A model generated the notes under the pieces. The model saw only the letters and a program-made list of their open reading frames with translations, was not told where the DNA came from and did no database searches. From assembly GCA_021776245.1 (NCBI GenBank), contig JAJFGF010000068.1:248001-312000 (forward strand): a stretch of 64,000 nucleotides of DNA. The letters run 5' to 3'. The position numbers were made by a program, and so were the translations under genes. Shown in pieces: positions 1 to 8,013 of this stretch. This stretch comes from Hyphococcus sp. Lineage in GTDB: Bacteria > Pseudomonadota > Alphaproteobacteria > Caulobacterales > Parvularculaceae. How positions within the stretch are numbered: position 1 is the first letter of the stretch; every line of letters begins with the position of its first letter.

Positions 1-1
1 T

Positions 2-691
2 GAGCCTTTGATGAATTCGAAGGAGGTGAAGACAGCGCTCGCCAATGCTGAAAAATGGCAACCGCCTTTGCCGATCGAGCACACTGGGAAAACCCGTCAG
101 CAGGAAGAGCTTGAGCGCCTGAAACGTGAGCTTGAGGAAATCAAACTCGCCGAGGCCCTGAAAGCCGTCTCCGATATTGACGTCGAACTGGTGCAGCGGG
201 CGCTCAATGCGCTTGGCTTCCGCGCTGGCGGCGTCGACAACAAGCTGGGGCCGTCAACGCGCGCCGCCATTCGCCGCTTCCAATATTCGACAGTCGCAAA
301 AAATACGTCGATGAGCGAAGACGAAAAACAGGCCGTCGTCACCGGCGTTCTGACGCCGCGGCAGATCGTCGATCTTTTTAATGACGCCGCCAAGGCCAAC
401 CATCCAATGTCTCAATATGTCTACGGCATCATGCATGTACGCGGCATCGGCGTAGAGCAGGACGGCGTTAAGGCTGTCTCGTGGCTCGATAAAGCCGCTG
501 ACCAGGATCTCGCAATCGCGCATTACGCCCTTGGCGTCGTCTATCGCGACGGCACCACAGGGCTCAATGAAGTCTCTCCCGATGAACGCAAGTCCGCGCT
601 TCATCTGGCGCAGGCCTCGGCGCTCGGATACTCGCCGGCAAATGATGCGCTGCGCCGGCTCAGCTTCGAATATACGCGCGATAATCAGTAA
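2..691 (+). CDS. Peptidoglycan-binding and Sel1-repeat protein, 5' end cut by the window
   Basis: The frame is open to the left edge, so the true start is probably outside the window. ATG at 11 is possible but too little sequence precedes it to judge a ribosome binding site. Counting from TTG at 8, residues about 30-53 are charged and probably coiled coil, 59-92 match a PG_binding_1 domain (VQRALNALGF, then GPSTRAAIRRFQ), and 132-185 look like Sel1-type helical repeats (YVYGIMHVRGIGV, HYALGVVYRDGT). Such proteins usually act in or on the envelope; no signal peptide is visible in the part present. It ends 10 bases before a secreted beta-helix gene, so the two may be co-transcribed. Substrate and role are unknown. 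Confidence 0.75.
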   Translation, partial: EPLMNSKEVKTALANAEKWQPPLPIEHTGKTRQQEELERLKRELEEIKLAEALKAVSDIDVELVQRALNALGFRAGGVDNKLGPSTRAAIRRFQYSTVAKNTSMSEDEKQAVVTGVLTPRQIVDLFNDAAKANHPMSQYVYGIMHVRGIGVEQDGVKAVSWLDKAADQDLAIAHYALGVVYRDGTTGLNEVSPDERKSALHLAQASALGYSPANDALRRLSFEYTRDNQ

Positions 692-701
692 GGGGTTGAA
701 C

Positions 702-1766
702 ATGAAACGCTTGACCAAGAAATATTTAGCCCCGATTGCCGCGCTGTTGGCTGGCGGCCTCATCGCTGCCGACGCAGCGAATGCACAATCGCTTGGCGGT
801 TTTCCAATCCGCGAGCCCGGCGCAAATGCGCCTTCATCAGGTGACGGCGCAGGCCAGCCGGGTAAAAAAGGCCCGCTGCAGATCATTGTCGATGCAAATG
901 GCCGCGGCCCATACAAAACCATTTCAAAGGCGATCAAGGACGTCGCCGAGGGCGGCGTCGTCTATGTCATGCACGGCGTCTATAATGAATCCATCAACCT
1001 TGAAAAATCGGTGTTCATTCAGGGCGACCGGGGACCCGGTTCCGGCGTTGAAATCAATGCGCCGATGAATGCAGCATGCCTTGAGTTTTCGCCGGACGAA
1101 CCTACCGCCCATGCGGTCGTCGCCAATGTGCTGTTCGCATCAAAAATTAATTCCAGCGCCAATGCGTGTATCGATGTGCGCCAAGGGGTGTTCACTCTCA
1201 AGGAAAGCGACGTTCTGGGCTCTGGGACGAGGCCGGCGGTCAAAATCTCCGGCGGCACGGTCATGCTTGAGAAGAACCGCATCAGCGCAGGCTCTGAAGG
1301 CGTCTTTGTTGAGCAGGCCCATTCCCTGTCGCAGAGCTTTATTATCGACAACAAGATCCTCCAGAACAAAGTCGGCGTAGACATTGCCGCGGGCAGCCGC
1401 GCCGACGTTGTGATCGCCGGCAATGAGATTTTCGACAATCTCGACACCGGCGTAAAATCATCCGGTTACGGCGCCGCAAAGCTGATCGGCAACAAAATCC
1501 GTAACAACAAAGGCTCGGGGATCATTCTCGACAAATACGCCAAGCTGTCGCTCGTGCGCTATAATGAAATCGTCCAGAATTCGGGCGACGGCGTCGCCAT
1601 TCCGTTTGGCGTCAATGGCGTCATCGAAGACAATGACATTGTCGGCAATGACGGCTTGTCAATTTTCGTGCGCGATGGCCTTGAGCCGAAAATCACCAAC
1701 AATTTCATCAACAATAATGCCGGTGATAATTGTTCACGACGCGATCGCCGCAAAGGCAAATGCTGA
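702..1766 (+). CDS. Secreted right-handed parallel beta-helix protein
   Basis: 354 residues. The frame opens earlier, at 531, but that part overlaps the upstream gene; ATG at 702 follows GGGG and begins a clear signal peptide (KR-rich start, hydrophobic core, cleavage near ANA-QS at 28). The mature protein starts with a DUF1565/pectinesterase-like segment (PYKTISKAIKDVAEGGVVYV) followed by many short repeats with N-rich turns such as NKILQNKVGV, GNEIFDNLDTG and GNKIRNNKGSG, the pattern of NosD/pectate-lyase beta-helices. Probably periplasmic or surface located. Catalytic residues cannot be assigned, so binding or structural roles are as likely as polysaccharide lysis. A strong terminator follows. 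Confidence 0.8.
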   Translation: MKRLTKKYLAPIAALLAGGLIAADAANAQSLGGFPIREPGANAPSSGDGAGQPGKKGPLQIIVDANGRGPYKTISKAIKDVAEGGVVYVMHGVYNESINLEKSVFIQGDRGPGSGVEINAPMNAACLEFSPDEPTAHAVVANVLFASKINSSANACIDVRQGVFTLKESDVLGSGTRPAVKISGGTVMLEKNRISAGSEGVFVEQAHSLSQSFIIDNKILQNKVGVDIAAGSRADVVIAGNEIFDNLDTGVKSSGYGAAKLIGNKIRNNKGSGIILDKYAKLSLVRYNEIVQNSGDGVAIPFGVNGVIEDNDIVGNDGLSIFVRDGLEPKITNNFINNNAGDNCSRRDRRKGKC

Positions 1767-1794
1767 TAATTTGCTTCAGGCAAGTTTCGATAAG

Positions 1795-1826
1795 AAAAAC
1801 CCCCCGGTGCGCCGGAGGGTTTTTCC
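1795..1826. terminator. Bidirectional intrinsic terminator
   Basis: A-tract and T-tract flank a GC-rich hairpin (AACCCCCCGG, loop TGCG, CCGGAGGGTT). It separates the plus-strand beta-helix gene from the minus-strand secreted protein and can serve both. Confidence 0.8.
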
Positions 1827-1838
1827 TTTGATCGTCTT

Positions 1839-2366
1839 TTATAGATATTGAACGCGCGCGCGCGGTGAACAGCCGCGATTGGCGATGCGCCTCAGGCGTC
1901 GATGCGGCACATAATGGGCTTCGCGGCCTTTGACGACAATCGAGCAGACAAGCTGCTCGCGGCCGCTGCGGGTCCAGTAAATTTCTTCAACCAGGGTAAT
2001 GCGCGCCCGATATCGCGTGCGATAGGTTTCGCGGTGCACGACGCGGCTGCGCGCATGCCGCCGGCCGTAACGCCCGCCGCGATTATAACCATCATCATAA
2101 CGGCCGCGCCTGTTATAGTCATTGTCATAACCGTCACGGCGACCGCGGCGGTCATAGCCGTCTCTGGAACCGCGATAAGACCCCGCCCGTGAATATTTAT
2201 CCCCGTCGTAATGATTGTAATAGGACGCATTGTGCGACCGGTGATCGTGGTCAATCCCGCAATAGTCCGGCCGGTCCGACGCTGAGGCGGGCGCAAAACC
2301 ATAAACGCCTATCCCCAGAACAAGCGCAAAAGCGGCTTTCAAAAGTGATTTCATCGATTTCTCCAT
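1839..2366 (-). CDS. Secreted Tyr/Gly/Arg/Asp-rich small protein
   Basis: 175 residues from ATG at 2366, or 171 from ATG at 2354, which has GGAG six bases upstream and starts a cleaner signal peptide (KSLLKAAFALVLGIGVYGF, cleavage near ASA-SD). The middle, about residues 45-108, is low-complexity with repeated RGRYDDGYNRGG-type units rich in Y, G, R, D and N. The C-terminal part is more ordered and has two cysteines. Proteins of this type are common hypothetical envelope proteins of alphaproteobacteria. The charged, aromatic repeats suggest a disordered matrix- or metal-interacting segment, but this is only inference. Confidence 0.7.
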   Translation of the reverse strand: MEKSMKSLLKAAFALVLGIGVYGFAPASASDRPDYCGIDHDHRSHNASYYNHYDGDKYSRAGSYRGSRDGYDRRGRRDGYDNDYNRRGRYDDGYNRGGRYGRRHARSRVVHRETYRTRYRARITLVEEIYWTRSGREQLVCSIVVKGREAHYVPHRRLRRIANRGCSPRARVQYL

Positions 2367-2557
2367 GGCCCCTCAGCCATCATTCGGCGCGCCCCAGCCG
2401 GATATCGATGGTTTACGGCGTGCCAGCCAAATGCGGCAGGATTGGCGCCTGCCTTGCCCTTTTGCAGACACAATTGGGCGGACTCCAGCAGCTAAAGCGC
2501 CGGGCGAAAAAGTAGGGCCCGGTTTTTCGCAGTATCCGGCGCGCGGCAAAGAAAATA

Positions 2558-2593
2558 GATCATCGGGCGATTTCTTTTATTCGCCCGATGATC
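2558..2593 (-). terminator. Hairpin downstream of tRNA-Leu
   Basis: A perfect 13-base inverted repeat (GATCATCGGGCGA) with a 10-base loop. Read on the minus strand it is followed by a T-rich run (TATTTTCTTT), so it is probably the tRNA-Leu transcript terminator. The rest of the 329-base gap 2367-2695 shows no gene. Confidence 0.65.
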
Positions 2594-2695
2594 CAGGCGT
2601 TAGTTGTCTGTATGCTGACTTACAATCCGGGAACAGACGCGGCTGCGGCCGATCGGCTTTTCGACCGGCTCGCCTGAAAAGCTTCTATGGAAAAT

Positions 2696-2780
2696 TGGTG
2701 CCCCCCGCCGGAATCGAACCGGCACTCCCGAAGGAACGGGATTTTGAATCCCGCGCGTCTACCAGTTCCGCCAGAGGGGC
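2696..2780 (-). tRNA. tRNA-Leu (anticodon CAA)
   Basis: 85 bases with a 7-base acceptor stem (GCCCCTC with GGGGGGC), D arm, anticodon stem CGGGA/TCCCG around loop TTCAAAA giving anticodon CAA, a long variable arm typical of class II tRNAs (TTCCTTCGGGAG), T arm GCCGG-TTCGAAT-CCGGC, and an encoded CCA end. The anticodon reads the UUG codon. Confidence 0.97.
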
Positions 2781-2958
2781 TAGATAAAGGATCTGGATTG
2801 GCCGCGCATGATAGGCGGCGGCCTTGCCGGGTCAAGCACCCTCGAAAAATGAATTGCTGAAAGGAATTATCAAGGCGGCGATTGGATAATGTCCGCAATA
2901 CAGCGTAACTGAACACGCAATTCTCATCGTTTCCGGCAAGGAACGCCCCAGGAACCCA

Positions 2959-3630
2959 ATGGCAACCAACGCATCCTCATCGACACAAAAATCCATGCGC
3001 GGGGCAACGCGCATCCTCGCCGACATCCTTGCCGATCTCAGCGAAGGCGATTCTTTCGGTAGCGATTCTGGCGACAGCGATCACACGGCGAAGCTGGGCG
3101 ATGTTGTGGACCGGCTCGATGAGCGCGCATTCGGGTTTTTGCTCCTCCTGCTCGCCCTGCCCTGCTGTCTGCCTTTCGTCTACCTCCTGCCGCAAATCGT
3201 GGCCCTGCCGATGCTGGCGCTGGCGGCGCAAATGGCGGCTGGCCGCCGGCACCCATGGCTTCCGCGCAAATTTCATGAGCGCCCGTTTTCCGTGCCGGCA
3301 TTTCAAAAGGTCGTGACGCGCAGCGCGCGCTATGTCGGCTGGATTGAGCGTTTCGCCACACCGCGGCTGCGCCCGGTAACCAGCCATATGGCGACGCGAT
3401 TTGTTGGCGCGTTGTTGCTCATTCCCACCGCCTCGATTCTCGTGCCGCTGCCGTCAACCAACACCATCCCCGGCATCGGCGTCGCCATCGTCTCGCTGGG
3501 TCTGATCGAACGCGACGGCGTTCTTGTTATTCTCGGGCTCCTGGTGGGTTTTATCTGGGTCGGTCTTCTTCTATTTTTGGGGGTCGAAGCAACGCAATTC
3601 ATCAAGGACTGGCTTCAGGCGCGCATTTAA
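2959..3630 (+). CDS. ExoD-family membrane protein
   Basis: 223 residues. After a polar N-terminus of about 45 residues, the motif GDVVDRLDERAFGFLLLLLA and the following hydrophobic stretch with LPFVYLLPQIVALPM match the ExoD family (PF06055), named for a Rhizobium exopolysaccharide-synthesis gene. Several membrane segments lie at about 58-95 and 140-215, including the conserved LPSTNTIPG-type turn. The biochemical activity of ExoD is not established, so a role in exopolysaccharide production here is an inference from the name-giving member. It precedes dsbB by 64 bases on the same strand. Confidence 0.85.
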   Translation: MATNASSSTQKSMRGATRILADILADLSEGDSFGSDSGDSDHTAKLGDVVDRLDERAFGFLLLLLALPCCLPFVYLLPQIVALPMLALAAQMAAGRRHPWLPRKFHERPFSVPAFQKVVTRSARYVGWIERFATPRLRPVTSHMATRFVGALLLIPTASILVPLPSTNTIPGIGVAIVSLGLIERDGVLVILGLLVGFIWVGLLLFLGVEATQFIKDWLQARI

Positions 3631-3694
3631 CGCCCCGCCGCTGTGACGATCCGTCCAAGGCCATCTTTTTGCCCGACAGCTTATATTCACGGCC

Positions 3695-4264
3695 ATGATC
3701 GCATTTTTGTCCCGTCTCTCTTTCACTGAAAAAGCGCTGGCCGCCGCATTCATTGCCAGCGCCGCATTGCTTGCGGGCGCCCATCTTTTTGAAAACTTCG
3801 GCGGCCTTGTTCCGTGTATTCTTTGCCTCGACCAGCGCGAAGCCCATTGGACGGCGCTTGGCGTCGCAGCCGCAGGGTTGATCGTGGCGCGGGTGTTTAA
3901 CGCAAAGCGCGGGGCCGCTGCAGCGGTTGGCGCCACAGCGCTCGTTTATGCGGTGAGCAGCGGCCTCGCTTTCTATCACACCGGCGTCGAATACGGCTTT
4001 TGGCCGGGACCTGCCATTTGTTCCGGCGGCGGCAATATTATCGATATCAATGACCTTGCTGCTGCGCTCGGCCAGGCCGCAGACGCCCCCTCATGCGAGG
4101 ATGTTCAGTGGCGGTTCTTTGGCATTTCCATGGCCGGTTACAATCTCCTCGCTTCCGCCGGCCTTTTTGCCGTGACGCTGCTCGCAGCGATTTCGGAGAC
4201 ACGACAGGTGCGTGAAAAACGCAACGGCGCAACAGCAAGCGCGAAAAAGAGCGCAATCCGATGA
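3695..4264 (+). CDS. dsbB: Disulfide bond formation protein B (DsbB)
   Basis: 189 residues, inner-membrane protein that re-oxidises DsbA-type thiol oxidase and passes electrons to quinone. The first redox pair is C41-I-L-C44 in VPCILCLDQR; the second pair is C109 and C134, followed by the conserved EDVQWRFFGISMAGYN segment. Four membrane helices can be placed at about 14-32, 49-67, 72-93 and 147-167. The stop overlaps the start of the Coq7 gene by four bases, which fits translational coupling. Length agrees with alphaproteobacterial members of the family. Confidence 0.9.
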   Translation: MIAFLSRLSFTEKALAAAFIASAALLAGAHLFENFGGLVPCILCLDQREAHWTALGVAAAGLIVARVFNAKRGAAAAVGATALVYAVSSGLAFYHTGVEYGFWPGPAICSGGGNIIDINDLAAALGQAADAPSCEDVQWRFFGISMAGYNLLASAGLFAVTLLAAISETRQVREKRNGATASAKKSAIR

Positions 4265-4821
4265 GCCCTGCGAATAGATCGCCCGAAAAACCGGGACCGC
4301 GCGACAAGCGCCTGGCGGAAATGCTGCGCGTCGACCACGCAGGCGAATATGGCGCCGTCGCAATCTATCGCGGCCAGCGCGCAGTCTTTTCATCCCTGCC
4401 CCATAAAGAGGCGGTGGCGAAGAAAATCGAAGAAATGGAAGCAGGCGAAGCCGAGCACTTAAAAACATTTGATCGTCTGTTGATCGCGCGGCGCGTCAGG
4501 CCAACGCTGCTGGGCCCGCTTTGGAGCGCCGCTGGATTTGGCCTGGGCGCAGTGACCGCACTCATGGGCGAGAAAGCCGCCATGGCCTGCACCGAGGCGG
4601 TCGAAGACGTCATTGAAAAACACTACGGAGAACAGGCACAGGCTCTCGACGCCGACGAGCCAGGCCTTGCTGCAACCATCCGGCAATTTCGCGAGGACGA
4701 GATCGGCCACAAACAGACAGCCGAAGCGGCCGGCGCGGCGGAGGCCCCCGGTTATGGGCTTTTGTCCCGGGCGATCCGCCTTGGCTGCCGCGCCGCCATT
4801 CGTGTTGCAGAAAAAATCTGA
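4261..4821 (+). CDS. coq7: Demethoxyubiquinone hydroxylase (Coq7 family)
   Basis: 186 residues. A membrane-associated di-iron monooxygenase of ubiquinone biosynthesis that hydroxylates demethoxyubiquinol. The carboxylate/histidine iron ligands are visible as E29 (RVDHAGEYGA), the E-A-E-H group at 63-66, the helix carrying TEAVEDVIEKHY near 111-122, and E147-I-G-H150. Both halves of the ferritin-like four-helix bundle are present and the length is normal for bacterial Coq7. It overlaps dsbB by four bases; the pairing of a quinone-reducing oxidoreductase with a quinone-synthesis enzyme is functionally sensible. Confidence 0.93.
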   Translation: MSPANRSPEKPGPRDKRLAEMLRVDHAGEYGAVAIYRGQRAVFSSLPHKEAVAKKIEEMEAGEAEHLKTFDRLLIARRVRPTLLGPLWSAAGFGLGAVTALMGEKAAMACTEAVEDVIEKHYGEQAQALDADEPGLAATIRQFREDEIGHKQTAEAAGAAEAPGYGLLSRAIRLGCRAAIRVAEKI

Positions 4822-4898
4822 TCGCGCTTTCTCCCCCGGCGCCGGTCCGCTATGGTGCCGTCAACCTTCTGGGGTTCAGTAATTTTCAGGGAGATCTC

Positions 4899-6797
4899 AT
4901 GAACAATCCGATATTGAAGCGCCCGCTGGGCGCTGCCGCGGCTGTTTCGGCTTTGGCGTTGGTCGCCGCCTGCGACGCTGGCGCGCCAGGCGCCGCCAAT
5001 GTCCAAACCGCCGCAATTGAAGCCGCCGAAACTGGGGATGCCGCCGCCGCAGCGCCCAGCGTTGAGGAAGCGGGCGCGTTCATCGAAGAGGTCGAAAAAT
5101 TCTATCGCGAGTTTGGGGAATATTCAGCCCGCGTCGCCTGGACCCAGGCGACAAATATTACTTATGACACCGACTGGCTGGTGACCAAGGTTGACGCTGA
5201 GGGCACAGAGATGGGCGTCAAATTCGCCAATCGAGCGAAACGCTTCAACGATCTTGAATTGCCGGCGGAAATGCGCCGCAAGATCGAGGCGATCAAGCTG
5301 GGCCTGAACCTGCCGGCCCCGGAACGCCCCGGCGCGGCGAAGGCGTTGGCCGAACTCAACACCCGTATGGGCTCAACTTACGCCACCGGCAAGATCGAGC
5401 TCGATGGCGAAATGGTCGCCCGCAACGACCTTGAATCGATGATGGGAACAGTGCGCGACCCTGAGCGGCTCCAGGAAATCTGGGTCAAGTGGCGCGAAGT
5501 GCCCATCGCCAAAAATGACAGCGGCACAACAATGAAGGAAGATTACGCCGCCATGGTCGCGCTCGCCAATGAAGGCGCCCGCGAACTAGGCTTTGACGAC
5601 GTTGGAACTATGTGGCGTGCGCGCTACGATCTTCCGCCTGCGGAATTTGCTGCGGAGACTGACCGATTGTGGGGCCAGGTCAAACCGCTCTATGACGAGC
5701 TGCAATGCCACGTGCGCGCAAAACTAAATGAGCAATATGGCGACGAAGTCGTCCCGCTCGACCAGCCGATCCGCGCCGATCTGCTCGGCAATATGTGGGC
5801 GCAAAGCTGGAGCAATGTTTACGATCTTGTTGCCCCGGGCGACGCTGACCCGGGTTATGACCTCACCGAACTATTGGTCGCGAACGGCTATGACGCAAAA
5901 AAAATGGTTGAAACTGGCGAAGCGTTTTTCTCTTCGCTCGGATTTGATCCCCTGCCCGACACTTTCTGGGAACGCTCGCAGATCACCAAGCCGCTCGATC
6001 GCGAAGTCGTCTGTCACGCTTCAGCCTGGGACCTCGACGGTGCAGACGATATCCGCATCAAAATGTGCACCAAAGTCAACGCCGACGATTTTCAGACGGT
6101 GCATCACGAACTTGGTCACAATTACTATCAACGCGCCTACAAAGCCCAGTCGCCGATCTTCCAGACTGGCGCGAATGGCGGCTTTCACGAGGCCATCGGC
6201 GATATGATCGCGCTGTCGATCACGCCCGATTATTTACAAACCATTGGCCTCCTCGACGAAACGCCGGACGCGTCGAAGGATATTGGACTGCTCATGGCGC
6301 AAGCGCTTGAAAAAGTTGCGTTCCAGCCTTTTGGTCTTTTGATGGACAAATGGCGCTGGCAGGTCTTTTCCGGTGAGCTGACGCCGGAAACCTATAATGA
6401 CGGATGGTGGGCTTTAAGAACGCAATATCAGGGCATTCGCCCACCGGTTGAGCGTTCGTCGAATTATTTTGACCCCGGCGGGAAATATCACATCCCCGGC
6501 AATGTCTCGTATACGCGTTATTTCATCGCCAATATCCTGCAGTTCCAATTCCACAAGGCCTCTTGCGAGATGGCCGGTTGGCAAGGACCGCTGCATCGTT
6601 GTTCTGTCTACGGTTCAAAAGAAGTCGGCGAGAAATTTAACGACATGCTCGAGCTCGGCGCGTCACGGCCCTGGCCGGAGGCGCTGGAAGCATTTACCGG
6701 TTCGCCAGAAATGGATGGCGGCGCTGTCGTTGAATATTTCGCACCGCTGATGGAATATCTTAAAGAGCAAAACGCCAATCGCACCTGCGGCTGGTAA
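4899..6797 (+). CDS. M2-family metallopeptidase, lipoprotein (peptidyl-dipeptidase A / ACE homologue)
   Basis: 632 residues, the usual size for bacterial single-domain ACE homologues. The N-terminus is a lipoprotein signal with lipobox VAAC at Cys25, so the enzyme is likely anchored on the periplasmic side. The zinc site is H403-E-L-G-H407 with the third ligand E431 in NGGFHEAIGD, 24 residues downstream as in the family. Other M2 hallmarks such as GKYHIPGNVSYTRYF are present. It should release C-terminal dipeptides from peptides. An Ala/Pro-rich linker of about 45 residues follows the lipobox. GGGAGAT-like spacing precedes ATG at 4899 (AGGGAGATCTC). Confidence 0.95.
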   Translation: MNNPILKRPLGAAAAVSALALVAACDAGAPGAANVQTAAIEAAETGDAAAAAPSVEEAGAFIEEVEKFYREFGEYSARVAWTQATNITYDTDWLVTKVDAEGTEMGVKFANRAKRFNDLELPAEMRRKIEAIKLGLNLPAPERPGAAKALAELNTRMGSTYATGKIELDGEMVARNDLESMMGTVRDPERLQEIWVKWREVPIAKNDSGTTMKEDYAAMVALANEGARELGFDDVGTMWRARYDLPPAEFAAETDRLWGQVKPLYDELQCHVRAKLNEQYGDEVVPLDQPIRADLLGNMWAQSWSNVYDLVAPGDADPGYDLTELLVANGYDAKKMVETGEAFFSSLGFDPLPDTFWERSQITKPLDREVVCHASAWDLDGADDIRIKMCTKVNADDFQTVHHELGHNYYQRAYKAQSPIFQTGANGGFHEAIGDMIALSITPDYLQTIGLLDETPDASKDIGLLMAQALEKVAFQPFGLLMDKWRWQVFSGELTPETYNDGWWALRTQYQGIRPPVERSSNYFDPGGKYHIPGNVSYTRYFIANILQFQFHKASCEMAGWQGPLHRCSVYGSKEVGEKFNDMLELGASRPWPEALEAFTGSPEMDGGAVVEYFAPLMEYLKEQNANRTCGW

Positions 6798-6823
6798 TCG
6801 AGCTCGCCTTTCCTGCATCAAAC

Positions 6824-6851
6824 AGAAAGCCCCGCAAAAGTGGGGCTTTCT
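6824..6851. terminator. Bidirectional intrinsic terminator between M2 peptidase and hisE
   Basis: Perfect 10-base stem AGAAAGCCCC / GGGGCTTTCT with an 8-base loop and T-rich flank on both strands, placed between two convergent genes. Confidence 0.9.
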
Positions 6852-6855
6852 TTCG

Positions 6856-7197
6856 TTATTTACCGCGGGCGGCCTTTTCGTCATGGCCTGAAACACCCTC
6901 ACGGGTGCGCAGCGCGGCGGCAACGTCTTCCGGAGAAACGCCAGCTGACGCCATCAACACCAGAAGGTGATAAAAAACGTCCGCGGCTTCATGAGTCAGG
7001 GCTTTTTCATCGCCGATAGCGCCGGCGATCGCCGCTTCAACGGCCTCCTCGCCGAATTTTTGGGCGCAGCGTTGGGGCCCCTCCGCAAGCAATGACGCTG
7101 TATAAGAGGCGTCTGGCGCCGCATCCCTCCTGTTGCGGATCGTCTCAAAAAGACGCTGCAGGATATCGCCAAGCTCGTTATTTACCGGCGTCATCAT
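6856..7197 (-). CDS. hisE: Phosphoribosyl-ATP pyrophosphatase
   Basis: 113 residues. Second step of histidine synthesis, hydrolysing PR-ATP to PR-AMP. The MazG-like helical fold is recognisable from KFGEEAVEAAIAGAIGD (acidic metal-binding EExxE pattern) and HEAADVFYHLLVLM. It lies 35 bases after hisF on the same strand and ends the histidine gene run at the terminator. It is the separate HisE form, not fused to HisI; hisI is not in the window. Confidence 0.95.
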   Translation of the reverse strand: MMTPVNNELGDILQRLFETIRNRRDAAPDASYTASLLAEGPQRCAQKFGEEAVEAAIAGAIGDEKALTHEAADVFYHLLVLMASAGVSPEDVAAALRTREGVSGHDEKAARGK

Positions 7198-7232
7198 CTG
7201 TTTCCTTCGGTCTGACAGCCTTCGCTAGCGGC

Positions 7233-8003
7233 TTATTGGTCGCCGCTCAACCGGCGGACCGGTAGGCCGGCGCTGGCGAATGCAGCTTTTGCGTCGTCAA
7301 TCGTCACCTCGCCAAAATGGAAAATCGAAGCGGCAAGCACGGCCGAAGCGTTCCCTTCTGCCGCCGCTGCAACCATATGGGCGACGCTCCCCGCCCCGCC
7401 AGATGCGATGACCGGCGCCGTCACCGCCTCGGCGACGGCTCTTGTGAGCGCAATGTCATAGCCGTTTTTGACACCGTCCCGATCCATTGATGTCAACAGG
7501 ATTTCACCAGCCCCGCGCATAACTGCGTCTTTCGCGAATGCGATCGCATCAAGGCCGGTCGCTTTGCGCCCGCCATGGGTGAATACCTCCCATCCGCTTT
7601 TTCGAGCCTTGGCGTCGATTGCCACGACCACGCATTGAGCGCCAAATCGCGCCGCTGCCGCATTGATAAGGCCGGGGGTTTTGACGGCAGCGGTGTTGAT
7701 CGCGACTTTATCGGCGCCGGCCAGGAGAAGCGCGCGAAAATCATCAAGGGAAGAGACGCCGCCGCCAACAGTGAACGGCATGAAACAGCGTTCGGCGACG
7801 TCCGAGACTGCGCCGAGCAAGACGCCCCTGCCCTCATGGCTTGCGGAAATATCAAGAAAGCAGAGTTCATCAGCGCCTGCCGTATTGTAAGCCTCAGCGG
7901 CGGCGACCGGGTCGCCGGCGTCGCGCAGGTCAACAAAATTGACGCCTTTGACGACGCGGCCGTCTTTGACGTCAAGGCACGGTATGATGCGTATGCTGAG
8001 CAT
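7233..8003 (-). CDS. hisF: Imidazole glycerol phosphate synthase cyclase subunit
   Basis: 256 residues, full-length (beta/alpha)8 barrel. HisF receives ammonia from HisH and converts PRFAR to IGP and AICAR. The catalytic Asp11 lies in [15 protein letters not shown] and the second catalytic aspartate in VVVAIDAKA. Phosphate-binding loops GGGVSS, ASGGAGS are present. The start lies 10 bases after the stop of the CYTH-CHAD gene, so it depends on a transcript that passes through that gene. Confidence 0.97.
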   Translation of the reverse strand: MLSIRIIPCLDVKDGRVVKGVNFVDLRDAGDPVAAAEAYNTAGADELCFLDISASHEGRGVLLGAVSDVAERCFMPFTVGGGVSSLDDFRALLLAGADKVAINTAAVKTPGLINAAAARFGAQCVVVAIDAKARKSGWEVFTHGGRKATGLDAIAFAKDAVMRGAGEILLTSMDRDGVKNGYDIALTRAVAEAVTAPVIASGGAGSVAHMVAAAAEGNASAVLAASIFHFGEVTIDDAKAAFASAGLPVRRLSGDQ

Positions 8004-8013
8004 TAGGTCCGGG

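Noticed and set aside
2365-2787. 140-codon plus-strand reading frame
   Set aside because: It runs through the tRNA-Leu gene on the opposite strand and its end is the classic false translation of a tRNA.
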